From Forficula auricularia (lineage: Eukaryota > Arthropoda > Insecta > Dermaptera > Forficulidae), in the NCBI GenBank assembly GCA_024734495.1, contig JALMQS010000085.1, forward strand, positions 434,001 through 498,000: 64,000 nucleotides of DNA, read 5' to 3'. The position numbers and the translations under genes were made by a program. Below the pieces are notes generated by a model. It searched no databases, had not been told where the DNA came from, and was given only the letters and a program-made list of their open reading frames with translations. Below are positions 54,620-64,000 of this stretch, in pieces (positions within the stretch are counted from its first letter, which is position 1; every line of letters begins with the position of its first letter).

Positions 54620-56260
54620 TTAAAAGATCAATAGGCTATAGAGATATCTCACCCTATGCCGAGAGCCTTGTGTCTCAACCTCATCATAAAACAGACCAAA
54701 AGATTTAATGTATGTGATGGTTCAGTAATCATTCTAATATAAGAGAATAGCATTTCAATTAAGAATTTTGTAGTTTAAATGAAATGTTATGAAAACATTC
54801 AGTTTCCTCACTGGGGTAGCGAGTCGAGTAAAAATAGCAAAAGGATTTAATTTTTTCCTCATCACATATTCAATTCTATTGATATTTCATATCTATGAAA
54901 TATTTTCTTTTTTTATATCAAATAGTTTTTATTAGAATATTTGCATTTTAAAGGGTTGTTTATTTTAAATCTAATTTGAAATAACGCTAATTACTACTTT
55001 GAAATAATTTTTAAAAATATGAAATTAATAAATATTATGGAACAATCGATTATTAATAATTATATTCAATTTTGATTTAAATTTATTGATTAGTTTTTAA
55101 AAGAATGGTAAAAAGCTAGAAAAACGTAACAAATGACTCGTTGATGCCGGAAGACTTACGATTCAGCCTCTTGATAAAAAATAGTCCAAAAGAATTTTAT
55201 AGGGAAGAAAACGATATAATTTTAAGAATATAATAATATAAGAAAATAGCATTTTGATTAAGAATTTTGTAGTTTAAAAGAAATTGTATTAAAAGATTCA
55301 ATTTTTTCTCTCCGGGAGCAAATCAACTAGAAATGCCAAAAAGTTTTATTTTTTTTCTCATTAAATATTTACTCAAATTTATTGAAATTTCATATCTGTG
55401 TGTTATCTCCTTTCATCTTTTATATCAAATTATTTTTATTAAGAAATTTGCATTTGAAAGGGTAGTTTATTTGAAGTCCAATTTGAAAAAACGCTAATAA
55501 CACCGTTGAAATTTTTTTTAAAAATATAAAATTAATAGATACTATAAAACAATTAATTATTAATAATTTGTTTTAATTTTGAACGAAATAGATTTAGTAT
55601 TTTTTGAGAAAATGGTCAAAAACCATCTAAACCGTCAAAAAACGATGTTTTTTGAAAGCTGAAGATGCCTTTGAAAAAAGTTAAAAAAGTCATATGAAAC
55701 GAAATATTGATTTGTGACATGGAGGTGAATTTTAAAATGTTTCTAAAACGGCCTTTCATAAACGATTTTCGGTATTTTTGAAGATTTTCTCAAAAAGTAC
55801 TTAATCGATTTCGTTCAAAATTGAATTAAATTATTAATAATTAATTATTTTATAATATCTATTAATATTATATTTTTAAAAAAATTTCAATGGAGTTATT
55901 AGCGTTTTTTCCGATTGGCCTTCAAATAAACTACTCTTTAGAATGCAAATTTCCTAATAAAAATAATTTGATATAAGAGATAAAAATAGATAACATAAGA
56001 ATATGAAATTTCAATAAATTTGAATAAAAATGAGAAAAATAATAAAACGTTTCGCCATTGATTCGCTCCCCGGGGAGAAGAAAATGAATCTTTTCATACG
56101 ATTTCTTTTAAACTTCAAAATGCTTAATGAAAATGCTATTTCCTTATATTAAAAGGGTACTATGAAGATAGATGAAATCGATAAAATAAGATCGATTTTT
56201 TCTCATTTATAATTCTTTTGGTCTGTTATATCGAGAGTATGTGTCTCGATCCGAGACACG
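54620..56260. repeat. Compound direct and inverted repeat, about 450-bp unit
   Basis: Unit 1 (54640-55090) and unit 2 (55140-55610) are direct relatives (AAGAATTTTGTAGTTTAAA, GTTTATTT...AATTTGAAA, AAATTAATARATA). Unit 3 (55780-56240) is inverted to unit 2, meeting at AAAAACGATG...TTTTTGAA near 55640-55790. No coding. Confidence 0.6.
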
Positions 56261-56985
56261 TTTTTTCTTATTGATTCATCAAGTTCATTCACTTTACACT
56301 ATTGGAGTGTTAATTTAATAGCAGATCAAAATTTATATGGCCTGCAACATCGGACACTCCTGCCCAAGGGGATTAATACAATCATTCTGACAATTAGATA
56401 ATAAAAATGATCCACAACAACTTGAATTCACTAGAGTGACTTTGCAAATAAATATACTAATATCGCGAAAATTAACTTTTATACTTAATAGGATTAATTT
56501 TTGTTTATTGTTTAATGAAACCCAATTAATAAATTTTCTAACGTGTAGGTAATAATTTGTCTTTTTAAGAGTTGTAATTCGTAAAACGGCAGTTTTATTA
56601 ACTGCTTTCTATTAATTTTATGAATTTCCTGTCTTTTATTATAATATAAATCAAAACATGAAAAGGGATCATAAACACAGAAATAAATGTACTAGTTACT
56701 TTGTATAATTATCCTTAAAGTTATTTTATAGAGCTGAAAGCTTGTTTGAATTTTCGATTTACTCCGTTATAGCGCGCTAGTTCGCAAATTCTCATTCCAT
56801 GTGTCTCTTCAGTTCGATTACGTTTCTTACATGCTGAGCCTGTCATGTAAATTTGGTCATTTTATCGATCAATCGATTAGATTTTCATCGGTATTCGATG
56901 GCTAATTAATATTTATAAACCGGTGCTAATCGGATTGGCAAATGCGAAATTCGACATGGAATCACGACTGGAATCTCCCTCTCCA
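56261..56985. other. AT-rich spacer
   Basis: Nothing recognisable. Confidence 0.4.
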
Positions 56986-56986
56986 G

Positions 56987-57028
56987 GCAGCCTTGAATAG
57001 AACGAGGCAAGTCAAGGGGTTCCCAAAG
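56987..57028 (+). CDS. Possible 42-bp micro-exon, strand ambiguous
   Basis: On the plus strand TCTCCCTCTCCAG precedes and CCAAAG|GTAAAC follows. One frame is open over exactly 14 codons (AALNRTRQVKGFPK) and the other two stop. On the minus strand the overlapping acceptor CTCGTTCTATTCAAG would open LPGEGDSSRDSMSNFAF and then NPISTGL with a stop at about 56917. Both cannot be right. Confidence 0.25.
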
Positions 57029-57334
57029 GTAAACAAGTAGTCTCCAACAATGAATTAGTTTCCATTACAGAATGAATTTCCGACTAAGTATCATCAATTC
57101 TTATCTTATAATAATAATCTTTTATTAGCTATTTCAGCTATACATAATAGAATCCAATAAATGATAGAATTTGTATAAATCAATACAGTCAATTATAATA
57201 TAAAATACAAGAAGATAAAGAGCTAACAGTTAATAATAGGTATAATATTAATTTTATATTAATTATTTTATAGAGAAACCCCTCTTCAAAAATAAACTTC
57301 AGTCATAAATACCACACAATTAAAATACTTTATA

Positions 57335-57795
57335 CAGGGTGGGACATAAAGATCTACCTACCATACCACATTTTGAAGAGGTATAAAAGAATGAAAAAAT
57401 TTAGCTAGAAAAAAACTGAATATATTTTTAAAAAGAACATACATTTTTTTAATGTGTTTTACTTTTACATTATCAGACAAAGGGGGGGGCGGCCCAAAAA
57501 TGAAAATTCTAGCCCTTTCTACCAAACTCAACCAAATTTTGTCTACATATTCTGTGGACCCCCAGAAGGCTAGAAATACAAAAAGTAACCAAATTTTCTA
57601 TACATAGTTTGGTCGAAAGGGCTAGAATTTTCATTTTTGGCCCCCTTCCCCCTTCCTTTTTTGTCTGATATAATGTTTAAAACTCATTAAAAAAAATTAT
57701 TTTATGTTCTTTTCAAAAATATATTCAGTTTTTTCTATTTAAATTTTTTCATTTTTTAAACCTCTTCAAAATGTGGTATGATCTTTATGCCCCTG
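57335..57795. mobile_element. Mariner-type MITE family J, copy 2
   Basis: The ends CAGGGTGGGACATAAAGATC and the complement of CAGGGGCATAAAGATCATAC are flanked by TA. The arms include CCTCTTCAAAATGTGG and AAATATATTCAGTTTTTT. The centre has the module CCAAATTTTGTCTACATATT twice, in opposite orientations. Confidence 0.7.
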
Positions 57796-59121
57796 TATAA
57801 CCCACTTCAAGTGATGATATTTCATAATTAGTAAATAATTGTTACTATTTTTCTCTTTCGATTTCAGAACTTCATAATTATATATAATAACAGTAAACTA
57901 CACTGACATTAAAATTGAGCAAAAATACCGTAATTCTGGTAGAAATACCACAAATGGATCGTCCTCTCTGTCACGATAATCTCTTTGAAATCACAAATTC
58001 CAACAGCTCTTTATATTCATGGATTCTTGTTACATTCTTTATCTCATTTGTCACTTTATTATATTCCAAAAAACCCTTATAAAATAAAGTTTTAAATTTT
58101 TTATACTTCTTGCTAATATCTATCTTAAAATTTTCCCCACTTCGTGTACGTAAAATAATAATCTTTTTTAAAAAATAATTACTTACATGATTTTCTTAAA
58201 TTAAACCATATATTACTGATTAATATAAATATTTAATAAAAATACCCTGAGAAATATATACAAACATAAGTACACGAAGTTTTGATCATTACATCTGTAA
58301 TCGTTTTCAAGTATGAGTTATTACGGCATTGGCCTGTAAGCTACTTCAACCCCAAAAGCTTTAATTAATCTGTAAAAACTATTTAGATTTTCTTATTATA
58401 ATTTCTTAACAACCTCTAGTCCTATACCTATTTTTAAAAGTAAGTCTTAAAAAAAATTACCAAATCACAAGACTTAAAAAGTTCTTTATGATAAATGTCA
58501 TAAAAATGAAATATTTTCCGCAATATTAATTCTTGACTTATTCGGATAAAGTAATTAATAGTTCTGAAATAATCATTTTAGAGCTAATTATGGTGAGAAA
58601 GTTATTTTATAGATTACTCTGTAAGATACACATTTTCATCAAAAGCTGTTTTTAAGGAAATTTTGAAAAAAAAAATCCCTACTAAAACAAACTGTTCTTA
58701 AAATACAAAAATAGCTTCTGTCCCCACTTTTTTATACATTTTAGCCCAAAATTCAAAATTTATTCTGCTCTAAAAAGTGAATAGGTACATAACCCAAACA
58801 TGTTGTACTACAAATCATTTTTTGAACTCAGGGAACCAAGAAAATTATAGATCTTTAAAAATCAGAATTTTTACTGAAAACAAGAAATCTACTACTTTAT
58901 AGTGAAACATCCGTTTCTATTTCTTGTTCAATGGAAATATAAGTAGAAGTAAGGCACTCCAGTGTAGACAACGCCTGTTTTTGTGCTTTAATATAATCCT
59001 GATAAAAACCCCTATTGATAATGGCAATGTTTGCCATTCCCGCCTCCATCCCTCTTATCCCTTTAGTTCCACCATCTGCTTGACTGTTTGTTATTTGTGT
59101 TTACAATTTTGATCTCAAACA
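57796..59121. other. Long AT-rich stretch without supported gene
   Basis: Short plus frames near 58924 and others are chance. Nothing recognisable. Confidence 0.45.
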
Positions 59122-59545
59122 CACCTTTGCCTACCTTGTGAGGTGAACCCTTCAGACATGTGTATAGAGCTAAATATTCAACTCAAAGATTTTTATAAAA
59201 TTTCGCAGTCTATTGATTCTAAATTTAAACACATTAGTGCGATACAATGTATACATATGTCGGCAGTGGCGGATCAAATCAAGTGGGGACCCTAAACGGT
59301 AAAATAACGGGGCCCTCAAAATTAATTAAACAAAAAATAAAAAAAATTCTGAACCATTATATCCAAATTTTGGTACTTATTAACAAAATTGAATACAAGT
59401 GTTATAAAACAATGTTTAAGAAAACACTTTAACACAATAGGCCTTTTTTGGGGCCCTTACAAGCACGGGGCCCCCTGCAGTCTCTCATTCCTCTTACCCT
59501 ATGATCCGCCACTGTATGTCGGAGAGGTTCACCTCAAAGAGTAGC
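59122..59545. repeat. Small inverted repeat enclosing a hAT MITE
   Basis: GTGAGGTGAACCCTTCAGAC (59138) and its partner near 59525-59540 (GAGAGGTTCACCTC) are inverted, with the hAT MITE at 59264-59514 inserted close to the right arm. Confidence 0.5.
59264..59514. mobile_element. hAT MITE with perfect 8-bp target duplication
   Basis: CAGTGGCGGATCAAATC at the left and GATCCGCCACTG at the right. TATGTCGG is duplicated exactly at 59256-59263 and 59515-59522. The interior includes GGGGCCCTTACAAGCACGGG. No coding. The clean flanks point to fairly recent insertion. Confidence 0.85.
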
Positions 59546-59571
59546 CAATTGGCGCGAATTGCTAATTTTTA

Positions 59572-59634
59572 ACAGACTTCAAAAAAGGAGGAGGTTCTCT
59601 ATTCGACTGAATTTTTTTTTTTTTTTTTTTTTGT
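59572..59634 (+). repeat. ACCGACTTC-type module, copy 2
   Basis: ACAGACTTCAAAAAAGGAGG, AGGTTCTCTATTCGACTG and a run of about 19 T. It matches 23358-23400. Confidence 0.55.
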
Positions 59635-60137
59635 CACTCGAATCGATTCCCGAGGGAGTAAAAACAAAACTTCTAACATATGATTCAAAATTAATCCATT
59701 CTATCTCGCTTCTAATGGATGTCAACCTCATGTGATTTATTTAGTAAAATTTTATATTGTTCCGTTTATTTGCTAGTAATTGAAATATGTATAAAGTGAA
59801 AGCATAGGCGAATGGAAAAATGACTTATAAGCAGTAAATAAATAAGTAAACAATAGATCAAAAAGCTAAATATTTTAAATAGCTCCTGGTCATCTTAATC
59901 ATTTAGCCAATTAGAACAAAAGTAAATGTCTAAAAGATTTCAATCAAATCGTAATTTTTCATTCATAAAATAAAAAGCACTAATCATAGAAACTTAATTC
60001 CTATCTCATTCTCTAGGAAATTTTATCCACTTGAACTTTTACTTGGACCACTTTTTTGATAAAACTCTTAGATTTAAAGATATCCAGCATTTTCCATGAC
60101 AGGATATGATCCGAAAGTCAATGTGTAAGATATACAT
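59635..60137. other. AT-rich spacer
   Basis: ATTAATCCATTCTATCTCG near 59692 is the SINE 3' end seen at 26500, and AATCGATTCCCGAGGG near 59641 is a B-box-like remnant. Confidence 0.4.
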
Positions 60138-60610
60138 TAGAGCTGTCCAACCCGCGGCCCAGAACTGCAATGAATGCGGCCCGACATTATAAAGTATAAA
60201 CTTCCTTGACACTTTAAGATTTTTATGTTCTTACTGGAAAACATATCTGATATAATTTGATATTATTTTTTTTTTTCCTAAAATAAGAAGAAATTGGAAA
60301 ATCACCCTAAAAGTTTTCGAAGAGTAAAAGGGCAGATTTTCAGTTTTTGATGTGAAAAAAATATATCAAGATTTCGGAAAAAATGATCGCAATTGTGGGA
60401 TATTTTGATTCCATTTTTATTAGGTATAAAATTAATAGAAGCTATTTTCTAGATTAGCAAAAAATTGAATTTGGATTCCAAAACCTGAGCCTAATTGTAA
60501 TGATGAAAGTTTAAAAATAAATCAAAAGCTCTACAAAGGATGTGAATTTGTTAGATTTTTGTGGCCACGGTGTCCAATACAAATTTGAGACCGCTACACC
60601 TGAGACTTTT
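60138..60610. mobile_element. hAT-type remnant
   Basis: TAGAGCTGTCCAACCCGCGG and CCCAGAACTGCAATGAATGC at the left are typical hAT end sequence (a related end is at 62273). The right end may be CTACACCTGAGA near 60594, but the two ends do not pair well. Confidence 0.35.
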
Positions 60611-60807
60611 TAGTAAGTAAATCCTATTTGAAATATCATTTGATTATGGGATCTTTTTATAAGGGCAGAATTTCGAGAGAATCCAAGACTATGCAGGCCA
60701 GAGTAGTCGCACACAGAGCCAATGTGCAAAGACGCTTGAAGGCACGTCTTTATCATTTTAATAACATACGGGGAGAGTGGAAAAAAAGAAGTCGAGAAAT
60801 TGCCTAC

Positions 60808-60874
60808 CTGCAGGCGTCTTCTCTGCTCAAAGCTCTCCCATGGAAAAAATACACGGCCTGTGTCGGAATCTTCA
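60808..60874 (-). CDS. Internal exon 2 of an unrecognised host gene
   Basis: 67 bp. The acceptor is GATTTTTTTTTAG|TGAAG and the donor is CTGCAG|GTAGGC, both close to consensus. With two bases carried from 61708-61761 the frame reads S, EDSDTGRVFFPWESFEQ, RRRLQ and ends in phase 0. The other compatible start (ATGGGAG|AGC) is weaker. The peptide mixes acidic, aromatic and basic residues, unlike frames from repeats. No family is recognised. The next exon downstream (lower coordinates) is unknown; 45531-45634 would fit the phase. Confidence 0.55.
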
Positions 60875-60987
60875 CTAAAAAAAAATCAAATTAGATATAA
60901 TAATATGTTGATAGGATGCCCCAAAACATAAGGGAGGATTTTTTTCCCGGAAAATCAGAAACGCATACACTCCATTTTTACTTGGCC
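60875..60987. other. Intron sequence between candidate exons 1 and 2 (part)
   Basis: The rest of the intron, to 61707, contains the family C copy at 60988-61427. The intron is about 830 bp. Confidence 0.45.
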
Positions 60988-61427
60988 GTATATGGTAAAT
61001 ATTTAAACCAAATTTCACACGTAGTTGTCGTGCATTGAGATTAAGAGCGCTGGTTAGATTTTGGTGCATATTGAGCCAAAATTAAGGGGGGGATTAAAAT
61101 TTAGAATTATAATATTTTCAAACTAAAAAAAAAGGAAGAAAAATGAAATATACTATAAAATGAACCTATAATAACGAAAATATATTTTTTTCTGGCGCCA
61201 AAATTAGGGAGGAGATAAATAAAAATTTAGGCCATTTGAGCAAACTCAACCAAATTGTGTATACATAATCAGTGGGCCCCCAGAACACTAAAAATGCAAA
61301 AACAAACCGCACAAAATGAGGGGGGGGGGGTTGTAGGGTCAAAAAATTAAAATCTAGGCCCTTGTACCAAACTCAACCAGAAATGTATGGTAAAGTCAAG
61401 TGGATGGCCACATCAGAACGTGTCAAT
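60988..61427 (-). mobile_element. Family C element, copy 5
   Basis: From TATATGGTAAATATTTAAAC (decayed hairpin end) to CACATCAGAACGTGTCAATT. It contains ATTGAGATTAAGAGCGC, the AACTCAACCAAATTGTGTAT module and a G-run of 13. It lies within the putative intron of the minus-strand gene. Confidence 0.6.
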
Positions 61428-61707
61428 TTATTTTCTGTTTGATCTCAAAAACTCAAATAATAAATATTATTTCGATTGGATAAGGTTAACTTGTGCCGAC
61501 TTGATGCCAAAAATAAGACATGAAAATTTATACTGAGTTAATTTATGGAAAGATTCTAGAACATATTTAATATGTAGATTTTTTTACATAAGGAAATAAC
61601 TTAGCTGTTAAGAAAATGTATCCATATGGCGATAGATTTGAAATTTTTTATAAGCAAAGAAATAATTATTTAGGTATATATTTAAAAATTCTAGGAGATT
61701 TGCTTAC

Positions 61708-61761
61708 CTCAAGAGCTCTCCCCAGGGGGTCTGCTGCTCGACTGGAAGCCGCGTCTCTCCG
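61708..61761 (-). CDS. Internal exon 1 of an unrecognised host gene
   Basis: 54 bp. The acceptor GGCTTTCTTTCCAG|CGGAG and donor CTTGAG|GTAAGC are near-perfect. In the frame that continues into 60808-60874 it reads GETRLPVEQQTPWGELL with one base in and two bases out. A second frame (RRDAASSRAADPLGRALE) is also open but gives a less continuous join. It is GC-rich against AT-rich flanks. Upstream exons must lie beyond 61761; none was found before the window end. Confidence 0.6.
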
Positions 61762-62270
61762 CTGGAAAGAAAGCCGAATTATCATTGGATCGCATGATTC
61801 CCGACGAACTAATCAGAAATATTCTTTTTTAATTTCAATAAGAGATAAATTCATAAAAAGAAATGTTTACTATTTCTTCTTTTCCATTAAAATTGTAAAA
61901 TTTATTATATATACAAAATATTTAAAGCCGAATAAATACTATCGATTAGATATCATTATCCAGAGACTTGTTTTGTTTTTTAAAATTTCGGGAACTATTT
62001 TTATAATCTATTTTAATTATTAATTATATAAATGCTAAGTAAAAAAAAATATAATAATAAAAATTAAAACTAGTGATTTTTTTAAGTAAACCCTGCAATT
62101 ACTAAATGCAATTTAAAATTTCTAAGTTATTGTATTATAACTTTTTTAATGTAAAAAATTTATTTTATAAATCAGATCATGAATTGAAATATATCAATAC
62201 GTAATTCAATAATGCCATCATTATATTTTTAAACAAAAATTTATTTAAAGGCGCGTATGCAAGGCTCGAC
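61762..62270. other. AT-rich spacer
   Basis: Nothing recognisable. The plus frame at 61616-62023 crosses the minus exon and is a shadow. Confidence 0.45.
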
Positions 62271-62271
62271 A

Positions 62272-62325
62272 CCAGGGCTGTCCAACCCGCACCCCAGCAC
62301 TCCAATGGATGCAGCTGACATAAAA
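62272..62325 (+). mobile_element. hAT-type terminus, fragment
   Basis: CAGGGCTGTCCAACCCGC with CCCAGCACTCCAATGGATGC resembles the end at 60138. The other end is not found. Confidence 0.35.
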
Positions 62326-62334
62326 TGATTAACT

Positions 62335-62830
62335 TATTATTAATAATTTATTGTAATTAATTTGTATTGATGTTTGTTAATTAATTGGATTGAATTGATG
62401 TTTGGTTGACCTAGCTAAAATGGATTTGTGCCTTTAAGTGGGATCGAGGAATAAATATTTATTTAAAGGAGACAAATAAAAGAGTGTGTCTTCTGCTGGA
62501 ATAATAAATTTTTAAATTTTTTTATAACGAGACTACACTTTCACACATCAATTCCTGTAAATCAATTGTAATAGATAATGAAGAGAGCCTCGAAACTATA
62601 GTTTCGTTTAAAATAAGTTAAAAATATTATTATTCCAGAAGATAATAATTTCTTTCTCCTTTAATTTATAAAAATTCTACTTTATGGGCAAAAATAAACT
62701 TTCAATGTAAAGATTTATTGATTTTTTATTTAAATTTCCTAACTTAATTATTTGTATTTTCTAAAAATAAAGCACATAATTTATCATATATAAAATTGAG
62801 GGTATATTAATAATAGTTTAGGTCTCAATA
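62335..62830 (+). repeat. Segmental duplication, copy 1
   Basis: TTAATTTGTATTGATGTTTG, TTTGGTTGACC, TTGTGCCTTTAAG, TCGAGGAATAAA and CTAACTTAATTATTTG occur in the same order here and at 63013-64000. This copy carries a family A element (62465-62708), while the other carries a different insertion. Confidence 0.7.
62465..62708. mobile_element. Family A palindrome, copy 5
   Basis: GGAGACAAATAAAAGAGTGT and TCTTCTGCTGGAATAATAAA at the left, the decayed complement at the right, and the extra end with TTCTACTTTATGGGC. The flanks AAATATTTATTT (62453-62464) and AAAGATTTATTG (62709-62720) are a near 12-bp duplication. The paralogous empty site is near 63876-63900. Confidence 0.65.
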
Positions 62831-63111
62831 AACGAAGTCAATATTCCCATCTATTTTCATTATAAATTGATATATAACTTAATTTCTTTGAAAAAAAAAT
62901 CATAAATTAATCTTCGTTATATTAGCCTACATTTATGATTTAACACGGTGTTTAATGCTTTCCTTTTTTCCTCTGATTTGTTACATCTAATATTAATTAT
63001 GGAACTGAATAATAATGAATGTAATTAATTTGTATTGATGTTTATTAATTTGTTGTATTTAGATTCTATTGATGTTTGTTTGACCAGCCACCGAGGAGTT
63101 GTGCCTTTAAG

Positions 63112-63859
<748 letters not shown>

Positions 63860-64000
63860 CCTTTAGCCAGGTCGAGGAATAAAGATATCTTTATTTATTT
63901 AATTTTCTAACTTAATTATTTGGATTTTCTAAAATAAAGCTTATTAATTTATCATATATAAAATTCTAGGTCGATTAATAATAAACTGAAGGTTTTCTTA

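Noticed and set aside
59130..59160. Minus-strand micro-exon CTCACAAG|GTAGGC
   Set aside because: The sequence is one arm of a small inverted repeat (partner near 59525), so the donor match is coincidental.
61616..62023. 135-codon plus-strand frame
   Set aside because: It runs antisense through the well-supported minus exon 61708-61761 and is AT-rich elsewhere; no domain.

Overview
This window is nuclear DNA of a eukaryote, most likely an arthropod and probably an insect. It is strongly AT-rich and has no operons, no long open reading frames and no bacterial gene signals. It holds many decayed transposable elements of animal type: piggyBac with TTAA ends, mariner, pogo, hAT, Helitron-like elements and LINEs of the jockey/CR1 type. 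A module beginning ACCGACTTCAAAAAAGG, which I associate with insect genomes, also occurs. The species cannot be told from the sequence.

Host coding sequence is sparse. The best-supported part is a minus-strand exon pair at 61708-61761 and 60808-60874. Both have good splice sites, and they join in one frame to encode an unrecognised acidic/basic peptide. Weaker candidate minus-strand exons lie at 45531-45634, 40358-40473, 32809-32866, 4054-4136, 3560-3634 and 1014-1137. If these belong to one transcription unit, most of the window is introns. A separate plus-strand fragment at 41271-41411 encodes the start of a THAP zinc finger.

Layout. 1-2300: reversed Helitron-like copy with a C-rich tail, then family C with a nested family A element. 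4716-6450: mariner carrying a LINE fragment and an inverted duplicate of its transposase. 7851-10190: dead piggyBac split by a 657-bp foldback. 10.8-16.5 kb: two tandem arrays, a pogo remnant and a mariner remnant. 17.5-18.6 kb: second piggyBac. 20.2-26.4 kb: foldback with hammerhead-like motifs, hAT MITE, tRNA-like SINEs and a complete Helitron-like copy. 27-31.6 kb: foldbacks and family C, one copy nested in a mariner-type element. 33-39 kb: family A, a LINE end, minisatellite-bearing MITEs and a 1.2-kb foldback. 43-50 kb: three palindromic elements with hammerhead-like motifs. 50-60 kb: mostly blank AT-rich DNA with MITEs. 62.3-64 kb: a segmental duplication in which each copy carries an insertion that the other lacks.

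The most unusual signal is a hammerhead-ribozyme-like core in four otherwise unrelated palindromic families. The pattern is CUGANGA, one extra base, a stem, GAAAC, a short palindrome, then an outer stem that closes exactly at the expected place. One of these families (A) has target duplications of variable length (9-13 bp), which suggests target-primed, Penelope-like retrotransposition and not cut-and-paste movement.
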